Origin: Dickeya poaceiphila | GTDB lineage: Bacteria; Pseudomonadota; Gammaproteobacteria; Enterobacterales; Enterobacteriaceae | Length of the DNA: 64,000 nucleotides | Direction: 5' to 3' | NCBI RefSeq assembly: GCF_007858975.2 | Contig: NZ_CP042220.2 | Coordinates: 3,100,001 to 3,164,000, forward strand | In this document: positions 1 to 8,673 of the stretch, one piece after another | How the letters are laid out: every line of letters begins with the position of its first letter | Position numbering within the stretch: position 1 is the first letter of the stretch | Translations under genes and position numbers: made by a program | Notes under the pieces: model-generated | What the model was told of the DNA's origin: nothing | What the model saw: the letters and a program-made list of their open reading frames with translations, nothing else | Databases searched by the model: none

Positions 1-124
1 GCAGTTGCGAAAATTTGTCATGTTATTTCGCATTCCAGCCAAAGATTTCATCAACACCACTTTGGCGGAATTGAACAACTATATGGCTGTATTTCGCTAT
101 CGAAACATGATCTCTCATTGTTAA
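1..124 (+). CDS. Possible C-terminal end of an unidentified protein (partial)
   Basis: One frame is open from the left edge and stops at TAA 122-124, giving about 40 residues with a protein-like composition (it contains IPAKDFINTTLAELNNYMAV). I do not recognise the family. It could be the tail of a gene lying upstream of the receptor, but chance openness over 120 bases cannot be excluded, and a second frame is also open here to about 180. Confidence 0.25.
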   Translation, partial: QLRKFVMLFRIPAKDFINTTLAELNNYMAVFRYRNMISHC

Positions 125-142
125 ATGAGAATGAGTTTTATT
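123..142 (+). promoter_or_regulatory. Weak Fur-box-like sequence
   Basis: TGAGAATGAGTTTTA resembles the Fur 7-1-7 palindrome in its left half (6 of 7) but only partly in its right half (4 of 7 by eye). Iron repression of the downstream siderophore receptor would make sense, but the site is about 270 bp from the receptor start, so either the leader is long or the match is fortuitous. Confidence 0.3.
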
Positions 143-411
143 TGATTGTTACTGCGAATTTTATTCTTCCGGAAACTTGATGCACCAGCGTCCTACCGCG
201 GAAACGTTTGCTTATTTTCAGAACAGAACGCGAGTGATAGCGCTTGGTTGGCGACAAGAAGATGGCAGGCCCAGGTGCGGGGTACATAAGCATCAATATT
301 GATCGCCAGGAAAATATTGAAGCAGGTGACGTAGGACATGCGTTTGACAGCGTTGTCCGGATAAATCTCTTAACACGACTTCTCACTTAAACCAAATGAG
401 TTCATACACAC
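143..411. other. Gap before the receptor gene; no convincing gene
   Basis: A minus-strand reading frame of about 80 codons (386 to 138) crosses this gap, but its composition is not convincing and I recognise no domain. No clear sigma-70 promoter stands out. The receptor start codon at 412 has no obvious Shine-Dalgarno sequence. This may be an eroded remnant of a neighbouring gene. Confidence 0.3.
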
Positions 412-2586
412 ATGAAATTTCGAGGATTTTTTGTTAAACGACCGTCTGCTGTCATGATCAGTGCGTTTATCAGTTCATTGTCATTTCCCGCAATGTCGGC
501 AGACAATGCTCCGTCCTCCACCACCGAAGATACCCTGACCGTCACTGCCAATGGTCAGAATCATTCTTCAGAAAATGCATGGGGCCCGGTAGGCTCTATG
601 GTGGCAAAACGCAGTGCGACGGGTACCAAAACGGATACACCGTTACGTAAAACACCACAATCAGTCACCGTAGTGACTCGTGAAGAAATGGATCTGCTCG
701 ATCCTCCAAACCTGAAAGACGCTTTTCGTTATTCAGCTGGCGTGATGACTGACAACCGAGGCTCAACAACCCTATTCAATTCCATCAATATTCGGGGTTT
801 TAGCCAGATTGCGGATAATATTTACCTTGATGGACTCAAACTACAGAGTGACGATTATGCGTCATTTCAGGTTGACCCTTATATGCTGGAACGCGCTGAA
901 TTGTTACGTGGCCCCGCGTCAGTCTTATACGGCCTGAGTGATCCCAGTGGGGTTATCGCGTTGGTGAGCAAACGTCCAACCGCGGAAACTATACGTGAAA
1001 TTCAGTTTAAGGCCGGGAACCATAATCTTTTTCAAACCGGTTTTGATTTTGGCGGCGCGGTTGACGATAAAGGGGGATTAACGTACCGACTGACGGGGGT
1101 GGCCAGCGATCAGGATCAGCAACAAGTCGGTGAAAAGGCAAAACGTTATTCGATAGCGCCGTCATTCACCTGGCGTCCAGATGACAAAACCAGCTTTACT
1201 TTTTTAAGCAACTTTCTCAATGAACCGGATGTTGGCTGGTTCGGCTATCTACCTAAAGAAGGGACCGTGACTAGCGGGGTCAGCGGTAAGCTGCCGACCA
1301 ACTTTAATGATGGCGAGCCGGGCTACAATAAAATTTCCCGAAATCAGAAGTTAGTCGGTTATACATTCGATCATCAAATTAACGATAACTGGACCATACG
1401 TCAGAATCTGCGCTACGGAACGGTCAATATGGATTACAGGACCATCTATGGCAGTGGTGTTTCCATGTTTGACCCCACTCAGCTAGCGCGAGGGGCATTG
1501 GTGTTCAAGGAGGATTTGTCGACTTTTGCAGTCGATACTCAGGCACAAAGCACGTTTTCTACAGATGCTGTCGATCACACGCTGTTGATGGGGGTGGATT
1601 ATCGCCACACCCGAAATGACGTTGATCATGCGCTTGGTCTGGCATCAAGTCTGAATCTGGTTAATCCTGTTTATGGTAATACCGCAGTGCAGTATTTCAG
1701 TTACAGTAGCCAGATAGACCGCCAGGAGCAAACCGGACTGTATCTACAAGATCAGGCTGAATGGAATCGTTGGGTATTAACCCTGGGCGGACGGTACGAT
1801 TGGGCTAAAACAGACACGGTCAATCGCTTGAGCGACAATGCTGTGACCAAACAGGACGACAATCAATTTACCTGGCGTGGGGGCGTGAATTACCTGTTTG
1901 ACAACGGTATTTCACCTTATTTCAGCTACAGTGAATCGTTCCTGCCAACCAGCGGCACCGACTATGCCGGTAATACATTCAAGGCGTCACGCGCTAAACA
2001 ATATGAGGCAGGCGTCAAATATATCCCTAATGATGGAGCTATTTCGGCAACGTTATCTGTATTTCAGTTAACTAAAGATAAAAACCTGAGCACTGACCCA
2101 GAACATATCTATTATTCAGTGCAAAACGGTGAAATACGGTCAAGGGGGATTGAGCTTGAGACCAAAGCGTCGTTAACTGAAAATGTGGATGTTATCGGGA
2201 GTTATTCATATACAGATGCAGAATACACCAAAGACACGTTATACCAGGGTAATCGCCCTTCTGAAATTCCAAGAAATATGGCAACACTGTGGGGGAACTA
2301 CACTTTTCACGAAACCGCACTGAGCGGATTGACGTTAGGACTCGGAGGACAGTATATCGGAACAACTGAAGGTGATACCGCTAACACCTTCAACGTGAAG
2401 TCCTACACCATCTGGAATGCAGCAATCCAATATGATCTGGCCAGATTTAACCTGCCGGGCTCAAATGTAGGGGTCAACGTCAATAATCTCTTTGATAAAA
2501 AATATGTGGCTGCGTGTTACGCCACAACAGCGTGCTATTACGGAGCTGAACGTCAGATTACAGCGACAGCCACCTTTAAATTCTGA
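412..2586 (+). CDS. FhuA-type TonB-dependent ferric siderophore (hydroxamate) receptor
   Basis: Outer-membrane beta-barrel receptor of 724 residues that imports ferric siderophore using TonB energy. An N-terminal signal peptide ends near AMSA (residue 30). The TonB box DTLTVTA is at about 40-46. The plug follows (about 65-185, with IRGF and ERAELLRGPASVLYG), then the barrel, ending in FKF with a terminal aromatic. It aligns with E. coli FhuA over its whole length from memory, including the WGP...RSATGTKTDTP start of the plug and a late cysteine pair before the GAERQ strand, so ferrichrome or a related hydroxamate is the likely ligand. No transport genes (fhuCDB-like) adjoin it, so it is an orphan receptor that would depend on a transporter elsewhere. 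Family is certain; ligand is inferred. Confidence 0.9.
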   Translation: MKFRGFFVKRPSAVMISAFISSLSFPAMSADNAPSSTTEDTLTVTANGQNHSSENAWGPVGSMVAKRSATGTKTDTPLRKTPQSVTVVTREEMDLLDPPNLKDAFRYSAGVMTDNRGSTTLFNSINIRGFSQIADNIYLDGLKLQSDDYASFQVDPYMLERAELLRGPASVLYGLSDPSGVIALVSKRPTAETIREIQFKAGNHNLFQTGFDFGGAVDDKGGLTYRLTGVASDQDQQQVGEKAKRYSIAPSFTWRPDDKTSFTFLSNFLNEPDVGWFGYLPKEGTVTSGVSGKLPTNFNDGEPGYNKISRNQKLVGYTFDHQINDNWTIRQNLRYGTVNMDYRTIYGSGVSMFDPTQLARGALVFKEDLSTFAVDTQAQSTFSTDAVDHTLLMGVDYRHTRNDVDHALGLASSLNLVNPVYGNTAVQYFSYSSQIDRQEQTGLYLQDQAEWNRWVLTLGGRYDWAKTDTVNRLSDNAVTKQDDNQFTWRGGVNYLFDNGISPYFSYSESFLPTSGTDYAGNTFKASRAKQYEAGVKYIPNDGAISATLSVFQLTKDKNLSTDPEHIYYSVQNGEIRSRGIELETKASLTENVDVIGSYSYTDAEYTKDTLYQGNRPSEIPRNMATLWGNYTFHETALSGLTLGLGGQYIGTTEGDTANTFNVKSYTIWNAAIQYDLARFNLPGSNVGVNVNNLFDKKYVAACYATTACYYGAERQITATATFKF

Positions 2587-2644
2587 AAAATAGCGCTTCC
2601 TGGAATGAATAGTTTTTTATCATGAGGAGCGTTTATCTGTTAAT

Positions 2645-2679
2645 TTTATTGCCGCACAGTTCAAAAGTGCGGCAATAAA
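2645..2679 (+). terminator. Hairpin after the receptor gene
   Basis: A 13-bp perfect stem (TTTATTGCCGCAC pairing with GTGCGGCAATAAA) with a 9-base loop lies about 60 bp after the receptor stop. The flanks are AT-rich but lack a long U-run, so it may be a terminator or a transcript-stabilising hairpin. Confidence 0.5.
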
Positions 2680-2865
2680 TCCTCATAAATGCGTCCCGTA
2701 TTCGTCGCTCGTCGAAACAAATATAACCAGTACTTTCTCAGGGTCAGCGAACTTCCGCTTTTCGCTCATAGCAGACCTCGCGGTTCTTCAGTAGGTTCGC
2801 TTCGTGACAGCAGCGGACCATCATCATCTTGATGACCTGAAAATGCCCAGACCAGTAATAAGAAT

Positions 2866-3561
2866 TTAAAAATGTCCAAAAAGATGATCCAGAAATGCCC
2901 GCACAGCAGGATTAGAACGACGACTTTCATGCCACAGTACCGAAATATTATGCCGCTCTACGGTAAAGTCCGTCAGCAGAGGAACTAATTTTTTATCCTT
3001 TACCCACGAATCAGCCATAAAGCTCGCGGCCATTCCTATTCCTGCACCGGCAGCAACTGCCGCTACAACGGCTTCACTTGCATCAACGATGATATTAGAT
3101 GAAGGCACAATTTCTATCTCCTGCTCGCCAACCCGGAACGGCCAGCGAAAAACCTGCCCAGTATGCTGGTAACGCAGATTGACCGTTTTGTGCTCCGTTA
3201 GATCATTCGGGTGTCCTGGCGCGGGGTGCCTGGCCAAATATTCAGGCGAAGCATAACAACCCAGGTGATATGGAGAAAGGTGGCGTGACAAAAGATTTGA
3301 ATCCGCGAGATCGCCGAGTCGAACGGCAATATCAATATTCTCATCAACGATACTTATCACGTGATCACTTAACCGTAAGTCAATCTTCACTTTTGGATAA
3401 ATTGCGCAGAACTGCGGAATAACCGGGGCGATCATATGAATACCGATCGGCAAAGATGTCGCAATTCTCAATATTCCTGCGGGTTCTGCACGAGCGCGCT
3501 TTGCTAGCTGCTCAATCTCATCAGCATCACGCAACTGTAGTGGCACACTGAATTTGGTCAC
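2866..3561 (-). pseudogene. LysR-family regulator lacking its DNA-binding domain (IS-truncated)
   Basis: The reading frame encodes the effector-binding domain of a LysR-type regulator ([21 protein letters not shown] through [10 protein letters not shown]) but has no N-terminal winged helix-turn-helix. A whole protein would be about 300 residues; this is 231. Homology begins at about residue 10 ([13 protein letters not shown]). The first nine codons, including the ATG, are supplied by the inverted-repeat end of the adjacent IS911-like fragment, which starts at 3536. The product, if made, could not bind DNA and is presumably non-functional. The original target gene is unknown. Confidence 0.85.
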
Positions 3562-3690
3562 CTGAACAGAGGTGATATGCTCACCTCAGAACAATACCGG
3601 TGTCCCACTGAAAAGAAGAAATTTCAGCGCAGAGTTTAAACACGAATCCGCTCAACTGCTCCTTGACCAGAACTACTCGTTGAATTTAAG
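3536..3690 (+). mobile_element. Left-end fragment of an IS3-family, IS911-like element
   Basis: Starts TGTAGTGGCACACTGAATTT, which I recognise as the IS911-type terminal repeat, and continues with the typical leader (CCTGAACAGAGGTGATATGC). It then encodes the start of OrfA in the frame from 3609 ([20 protein letters not shown]). The usual ATG of OrfA is replaced by CTG. The fragment breaks off near 3685 and is followed by unrelated sequence, so most of the IS is lost. Its insertion removed the 5' part of the LysR gene on its left. Confidence 0.7.
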
Positions 3691-3870
3691 ACGAGCAGCA
3701 ACATAGAAGTCTGTGGAAAGTTACCAATTTTGACCTGTGCAAGTTTGCCGGTAACAGGGTTGGTGTAACGGTGGAAAAAAGGTTTTAACGCCAGTTTTAC
3801 CCCATCAGCCGCGCAGACCTCGACCTTCATCGATAGCAACGTCACCACCATCACCAAACACGATTGTTTC
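3690..3870 (-). pseudogene. Frameshifted remnant of a tyrosine integrase N-terminus
   Basis: Read on the minus strand, two frames alternate to give the Arm-type N-terminal domain of phage or island integrases: FGDGG, then GVKTFF, then HRYTNPVTGKLAQVKIGNFP, then VAARLKFNE. The switch between frames implies at least two indels. No catalytic domain follows; the sequence ends where the IS911-like fragment begins. It suggests that an integrative element once sat next to mutS. Domain recognition is by pattern only. Confidence 0.45.
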
Positions 3871-4094
3871 GATCACGCTCGAAGAATGTGGCAGTCCCTC
3901 TTATTTTACTGCCATAAAGACTCCGTTATCATGCTGCCTGCATACGAATGAAAACCATGCTGGCTGTACATTCCCCCTATCATCGGGTGATAACCAGACC
4001 GGCCAGCAATAAAACACAGGATTTGATGAGAACGAATGAGCACAACCACCATCATTAACTCATTAAAACTTAAGAAGACGGACATCACAAACCG

Positions 4095-6653
4095 ATGAGT
4101 ACACCAGAGAGTCTCGACGCCCACACGCCAATGATGCAGCAGTATCTGAAGCTGAAAGCTCAGCATCCCGATATTTTGCTGTTTTACCGCATGGGCGACT
4201 TCTATGAACTGTTTTATGACGACGCTAAACGCGCGTCGCAGTTACTGGATATCTCGCTAACCAAACGCGGCGCCTCAGCTGGCGAACCGATTCCAATGGC
4301 CGGTGTTCCTCATCATGCGGTAGAAAACTATCTGGCAAAATTGGTGCAATTAGGTGAATCCGTAGCGATTTGCGAGCAGATTGGCGACCCGGCAACCAGC
4401 AAAGGGCCGGTAGAGCGCAAAGTAGTCCGTATCGTCACCCCCGGTACTATCAGTGATGAAGCCCTGTTACAGGAAAAACAGGATAACCTGCTGGCCGCTA
4501 TCTGGCAGGAAAACCGCGGGTTCGGTTATGCCACGCTGGATATCAGCTCTGGCCGTTTTCGGCTGGTAGAACCGGCTGATCAGGAAACTATGGCGGCAGA
4601 ACTGCAACGCACCAATCCGGCAGAATTGCTTTACCCCGAAACCTTTGAAGCCATGTTCCTGATTGAGCACCGTCATGGACTGCGACGCCGGCCATTGTGG
4701 GAGTTCGAACTGGACACGGCTCGCCAGCAATTGAATCTGCAATTTGGCACCCGCGACCTGACCGGCTTCGGCGTAGAACAGGCCCGTCTGGGGCTACGCG
4801 CCGCAGGTTGCCTGTTGCAGTACGCCAAAGATACTCAGCGGACATCGCTGCCGCATATCCGTGGCATTACCATGGAACGCCAGCAGGATGGCATCATCAT
4901 GGATGCCGCAACACGCCGCAATCTGGAACTGACGCAAAACCTGTCCGGTGGCGGCGATAACACGCTGGCCTCGGTACTGGATCGTACCGTTACTCCGATG
5001 GGCAGCCGTATGCTCAAACGCTGGCTGCACGCCCCCATTCGAGATACTCAGGCGCTGCTGTTGCGTCAGCAAGCTATTGGTGCGCTGCAAGACATTGCAA
5101 CTGACCTGCAACCGTTTCTACGCCAGGTAGGCGATCTGGAGCGTATTCTGGCGCGCCTGGCATTACGCTCAGCTCGTCCGCGCGATCTGGCCAGAATGCG
5201 CCACGCGTTTCAACAATTGCCGGACATCCATGCCCTGCTGGAAACGGTCAACGCCGAAGCGGTACAGCAATTGCGCGGGTTTGTCGGTCATTTCGATGAG
5301 CTGCGCGACCTGCTGGAACGTGCAGTAGTGGAAGCGCCGCCAGTATTGGTGCGCGATGGCGGCGTTATCGCCAGCGGCTACAACGACGAGTTGGACGAGT
5401 GGCGAACGCTGGCCGACGGTGCCAGCGACTATCTGGAAAAACTGGAAATTCGAGAGCGTGACCGGCTCGGCATCGACACGCTGAAAGTCGGTTTCAACGG
5501 CGTGCATGGCTACTATATTCAGGTCAGCCGTGGGCAAAGCCACCTGGTGCCGATGAACTATGTTCGCCGCCAGACGCTGAAAAACGCCGAGCGCTACATC
5601 ATTCCCGAACTGAAAGAATACGAAGACAAGGTACTGACCTCGAAAGGCAAGGCGCTGGCGCTGGAAAAAGCCTTGTATGACGAGTTATTCGAGCTGTTGC
5701 TGCCACATCTGGCAGAACTACAGCAAAGCGCGGGCGCACTGGCGGAACTGGATGTACTCAGCAATCTGGCTGAGCGTGCCGACACGCTGAATTATGTCTG
5801 CCCGACACTGAGCGACAAACCGGGGATCAGAATTACCGGTGGTCGCCATCCGGTGGTCGAGCAGGTGCTGAGCGAACCGTTTATTGCCAACCCGTTGTCG
5901 CTCTCTCCCCAACGTCGGCTGCTGATCATCACCGGTCCCAATATGGGCGGGAAAAGTACCTATATGCGACAGGCGGCACTCATTGTCTTGCTGGCGCATA
6001 TCGGCAGTTACGTCCCAGCCGAGCAGGCGGTGATTGGTCCGGTGGATCGCATCTTCACCCGTGTCGGCGCTGCTGATGACCTGGCTTCCGGTCGTTCAAC
6101 CTTTATGGTGGAAATGACGGAAACCGCCAATATTTTGCATAACGCCACCGAACACAGTCTGGTGCTGATGGATGAAATCGGTCGCGGTACATCCACTTAC
6201 GATGGTCTGTCACTGGCCTGGGCCTGTGCCGAAGCGCTGGCGAACAACATTAAGGCGATGACCTTATTCGCCACCCACTACTTTGAACTCACCAATCTGC
6301 CGGAGAAAATGGAAGGCGTCATCAACATCCATCTCGACGCACTGGAACATGGCGACACCATCGCATTTATGCACAGTGTGCAGGAGGGGGCAGCCAGCAA
6401 GAGTTATGGTCTGGCAGTAGCGGCGCTGGCTGGCGTCCCCAAAGAGGTGATCAAACGGGCAAGACAAAAGCTAAAAGAGCTGGAGTCGCTGGCAGGCCAT
6501 GCGTCGGCCAGTCATGTCGATGGTTCGCAACTTGCATTGCTCGCACCAGAAGACCCCTCACCAGCGCTGGAAGCATTGGAGTCCATCGACCCGGATACGC
6601 TGACGCCGCGTCAGGCGTTGGACTGGTTGTATAAACTGAAAAGCATGATGTAA
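4095..6653 (+). CDS. mutS: DNA mismatch repair ATPase MutS
   Basis: Recognises base mismatches and small loops and, with MutL and MutH, starts strand-specific repair. 852 residues, against 853 in E. coli, and collinear throughout. The mismatch-reading Phe is in the N-terminal motif [11 protein letters not shown] (about residue 30). The Walker A motif GPNMGGKST starts at residue 614, followed by Walker B ([10 protein letters not shown]) and the FATHYFEL switch. The start is set by similarity ([17 protein letters not shown]); the ribosome-binding site is weak. Upstream is the IS/integrase decay zone, so little native upstream DNA may remain. About 220 bp directly before the start (3871-4094) hold nothing I recognise. 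Confidence 0.98.
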   Translation: MSTPESLDAHTPMMQQYLKLKAQHPDILLFYRMGDFYELFYDDAKRASQLLDISLTKRGASAGEPIPMAGVPHHAVENYLAKLVQLGESVAICEQIGDPATSKGPVERKVVRIVTPGTISDEALLQEKQDNLLAAIWQENRGFGYATLDISSGRFRLVEPADQETMAAELQRTNPAELLYPETFEAMFLIEHRHGLRRRPLWEFELDTARQQLNLQFGTRDLTGFGVEQARLGLRAAGCLLQYAKDTQRTSLPHIRGITMERQQDGIIMDAATRRNLELTQNLSGGGDNTLASVLDRTVTPMGSRMLKRWLHAPIRDTQALLLRQQAIGALQDIATDLQPFLRQVGDLERILARLALRSARPRDLARMRHAFQQLPDIHALLETVNAEAVQQLRGFVGHFDELRDLLERAVVEAPPVLVRDGGVIASGYNDELDEWRTLADGASDYLEKLEIRERDRLGIDTLKVGFNGVHGYYIQVSRGQSHLVPMNYVRRQTLKNAERYIIPELKEYEDKVLTSKGKALALEKALYDELFELLLPHLAELQQSAGALAELDVLSNLAERADTLNYVCPTLSDKPGIRITGGRHPVVEQVLSEPFIANPLSLSPQRRLLIITGPNMGGKSTYMRQAALIVLLAHIGSYVPAEQAVIGPVDRIFTRVGAADDLASGRSTFMVEMTETANILHNATEHSLVLMDEIGRGTSTYDGLSLAWACAEALANNIKAMTLFATHYFELTNLPEKMEGVINIHLDALEHGDTIAFMHSVQEGAASKSYGLAVAALAGVPKEVIKRARQKLKELESLAGHASASHVDGSQLALLAPEDPSPALEALESIDPDTLTPRQALDWLYKLKSMM

Positions 6654-6663
6654 AGAAGTCATT

Positions 6664-6696
6664 AAGCGGAGAACGACAGCGTTTCGATCTCCGCTT
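6664..6696 (+). terminator. Hairpin between convergent mutS and nlpE
   Basis: Perfect 9-bp stem AAGCGGAGA / TCTCCGCTT with a 15-base loop, 10 bp after the mutS stop. No U-run follows on the plus strand. Likely a shared or imperfect terminator. Confidence 0.5.
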
Positions 6697-6735
6697 ACAA
6701 TGTCAACCTGCTGGCTTGGGCAGCACAAAACGACG

Positions 6736-7338
6736 TCACAGCGTCACAGGATGGCTCATCACGCGGGAATGAGAGTCATAGCTCACGCGAACCTCCGTGC
6801 TCACTGGCACGGAGGTAATGGAAAAAACGTGCTCATCCGGTTGCACCGTCATATACCGCTCAACCGATGCCATGATCGTGTGCACATCTCGACCTAAAAA
6901 ACGGCTCAGGCAAACGGGTACGATTGGCTTGCTCTGTTTCTCTACCGCCAATAACCGGTAACGCTGCGCATCACGCCCCAATGACTGACCATCATCGTCC
7001 AACGCTTCCAGGTCATTGTCTAACGCACGGAAATAGCGTTTCTCACCCTCGCTATCGGTTAACACCAGGCGTTCGGCAGTACGGCTCCAATGCCCAAACT
7101 CTGCAACGGTTTTTTGGCGGTCAGTCTTTGATGGATAACTCTCCTGCATGACAAAACTGCCGTCCGCGTTCAGAAACAGTGAAGCGTCTATCTCACCACA
7201 CGCACCACAAGGCAACTTACCGCGATAATACTGCGCCATCGGGCGCAATGGCTGCTCCTCAATCTGAGTACGGGAATGGCATCCCATCAGCCCTGATAAT
7301 AAAACAACAAGCATCACCCCTGTCGCCAGTTTTTTCAT
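6736..7338 (-). CDS. nlpE: NlpE-like copper/surface-sensing lipoprotein
   Basis: Outer-membrane lipoprotein of the NlpE (CutF) family, which in E. coli signals envelope stress to Cpx. A signal peptide ends in lipobox LMGC (Cys20); the next residue is His, not Asp, so outer-membrane sorting is expected. The N-terminal domain shows the CxxC motif (Cys44 and Cys47 in LPCGACGEIDASLFL) and the GxW.RTAERLVLTDSEGEKRYFRA strand pattern. The protein is 200 residues, shorter than E. coli NlpE (about 236), and its C-terminal part after about residue 120 does not resemble the E. coli OB-fold domain to my eye. It sits next to yaeQ; the E. coli neighbour arfB is absent between them. Confidence 0.85.
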   Translation of the reverse strand: MKKLATGVMLVVLLSGLMGCHSRTQIEEQPLRPMAQYYRGKLPCGACGEIDASLFLNADGSFVMQESYPSKTDRQKTVAEFGHWSRTAERLVLTDSEGEKRYFRALDNDLEALDDDGQSLGRDAQRYRLLAVEKQSKPIVPVCLSRFLGRDVHTIMASVERYMTVQPDEHVFSITSVPVSTEVRVSYDSHSRVMSHPVTL

Positions 7339-7384
7339 CTTTTATTCTCCTGCGCTGTTGTGCTGGCATGTTGTCAGATCATCC

Positions 7385-7933
7385 TTAACCTTGGGCGATT
7401 TGCCAGTTACTGAACGACAATTCCAGATTATTCTGATCGTCAGATAGCCAGATAGTTCCCTCCTGCAACGTCGCCTGCAATGTCATGGTACGCTGCGCCA
7501 GCATGGCCAGATTCGCCAGTTGCTGATCATCCAAAAAATATACCGTCAGATTAGACAGCGCCCCCGCTTTATCGGCCATATTTTGCCACCAAACCCTGGC
7601 GGCACGTTCACCGTAAGCGTAGAGCACTACGGCAGGTGACAGACTGCAGGCTTTCTTCAGCCGTTTCTCATCCGGCAGCCCCAGTTCAATCCATAACGTC
7701 ACCTGCCCATCATCGCTATGCCGCCAGATTTCCGGCTCGTCATCCGCACACAATCCTTTGGTAAAACGCAAGTGCTCATCGGCATGGCAGATCCACGCCA
7801 GTAACCGTAGCATCATGCGTTGATCAGTTTCGGAAGGGTGCTGAGCCAGTGTCAGGCTGACATCCTGGAAAAACGCGCGATCCATATCGGCGATATTGAC
7901 GTTGGCTTTATAAACCGTTGCTTTTAAGGCCAT
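7385..7933 (-). CDS. yaeQ: YaeQ family protein
   Basis: 182 residues, collinear with E. coli YaeQ (181) from [10 protein letters not shown] to [10 protein letters not shown]. The family has a compact fold distantly related to PD-(D/E)XK nucleases; its biological role is not settled. [20 protein letters not shown] and [16 protein letters not shown] are the most conserved stretches. It is divergent from yaeP-rof, with about 240 bp between start codons, and probably co-transcribed with nlpE (46-bp gap). Confidence 0.93.
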   Translation of the reverse strand: MALKATVYKANVNIADMDRAFFQDVSLTLAQHPSETDQRMMLRLLAWICHADEHLRFTKGLCADDEPEIWRHSDDGQVTLWIELGLPDEKRLKKACSLSPAVVLYAYGERAARVWWQNMADKAGALSNLTVYFLDDQQLANLAMLAQRTMTLQATLQEGTIWLSDDQNNLELSFSNWQIAQG

Positions 7934-8133
7934 TATTTACCCCTTTTCACAGAGGCATTAGTCTACCTCAGCTGCGACATACATCACAGTCACACGCACA
8001 TACCGGGTAATAACAGCAGAATATGCAGTTGCATTATGCTGATAACCTGCCGGGGCCTATGCTATAGTCGAAAAGAAGAGGAGAGCTTATCTTCGTAGAA
8101 TTACATTGCAGTCACGATAACAATGAAGTGTGC

Positions 8134-8160
8134 ATGAATCGCTACCGGGCTAAGCTCTAA
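8134..8160 (+). CDS. Possible 8-codon leader ORF before yaeP
   Basis: ATG at 8134 opens MNRYRAKL and stops at TAA 8158-8160, directly followed by the yaeP Shine-Dalgarno sequence GGGAGG. Its 3' part (TAAGCTCT, 8151-8158) is exactly complementary to AGAGCTTA at 8092-8099 in the presumed leader. A translating ribosome could therefore open a structure that reaches the yaeP ribosome-binding site. It has only a weak Shine-Dalgarno of its own. Could be chance. Confidence 0.3.
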   Translation: MNRYRAKL

Positions 8161-8171
8161 GGGAGGATATT

Positions 8172-8372
8172 GTGCAACAATACAGTGAATTAGTACGCCG
8201 TCTGTACGCAGAGATCGCCAGTGGCGATCTGGGATTTATACCCGATGCGCTGGGTTGTGTGTTGAAAACCCTGGATGGCATCGCGACAAACAGCGAATTA
8301 CCATCCTCTGTCAGGGAACAGGCGGCCTATGCCGCCGCTAACTTATTGGTGAGCGATTATGTCAATGAGTAA
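8172..8372 (+). CDS. yaeP: YaeP small conserved protein
   Basis: 66 residues, collinear with E. coli Yae[20 protein letters not shown] in the middle and [16 protein letters not shown] at the end. Function unknown. Starts with GTG (8172-8174) preceded by a strong GGGAGG. It overlaps the start of rof by 8 to 14 bases, so the two are translationally coupled. Confidence 0.93.
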   Translation: MQQYSELVRRLYAEIASGDLGFIPDALGCVLKTLDGIATNSELPSSVREQAAYAAANLLVSDYVNE

Positions 8373-8619
8373 TGAATATCAACCCATCAATTGTGATGAT
8401 TACGATAACCTGGAAGCCACCTGTCAGCAGCATCTGACGTTAACGGTTGAACTGCGATCCGGCGAGGTCGTGGTCGGTAAAGCCAGTGATATGGTCTCTC
8501 GAAAAAACATCGAATATCTGGTGATTGAAAATTCGGGCCAGCTGCACGAACTCCGTCTCGACCATATTCTTAGCTTTAGTCACCCTGAGATTGGTAAAGT
8601 AGTGGTCAGCGAACCCTGA
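8359..8619 (+). CDS. rof: Rof, Rho-binding antiterminator
   Basis: Inhibits transcription terminator Rho by binding near its primary RNA site. Up to 86 residues; conserved core [19 protein letters not shown], an Sm-like beta barrel with [17 protein letters not shown], and the end [13 protein letters not shown]. By comparison with E. coli (MNDTYQPINC) the start may be the second ATG at 8365 ([10 protein letters not shown]). Both starts lie inside the end of yaeP. Followed by a strong terminator. Confidence 0.93.
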   Translation: MSMSNEYQPINCDDYDNLEATCQQHLTLTVELRSGEVVVGKASDMVSRKNIEYLVIENSGQLHELRLDHILSFSHPEIGKVVVSEP

Positions 8620-8639
8620 CAAACCGCCTCACCAACACT

Positions 8640-8667
8640 AACGGACAACGCTGGTTGTCCGTTTTTA
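8640..8667 (+). terminator. Intrinsic terminator of yaeP-rof
   Basis: 10-bp stem AACGGACAAC / GTTGTCCGTT with a GCTG loop, followed by TTTATTT. It separates rof from convergent tilS. Confidence 0.9.
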
Positions 8668-8673
8668 TTTCCA

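Noticed and set aside
138..386. Minus-strand frame of 82 codons upstream of the receptor
   Set aside because: No recognisable motif, no ribosome-binding site, and unusual composition rich in Ser, Arg and Pro.
3906..4166. Minus-strand frame of 86 codons crossing the mutS start
   Set aside because: Overlaps the certain mutS start and shows no family resemblance.
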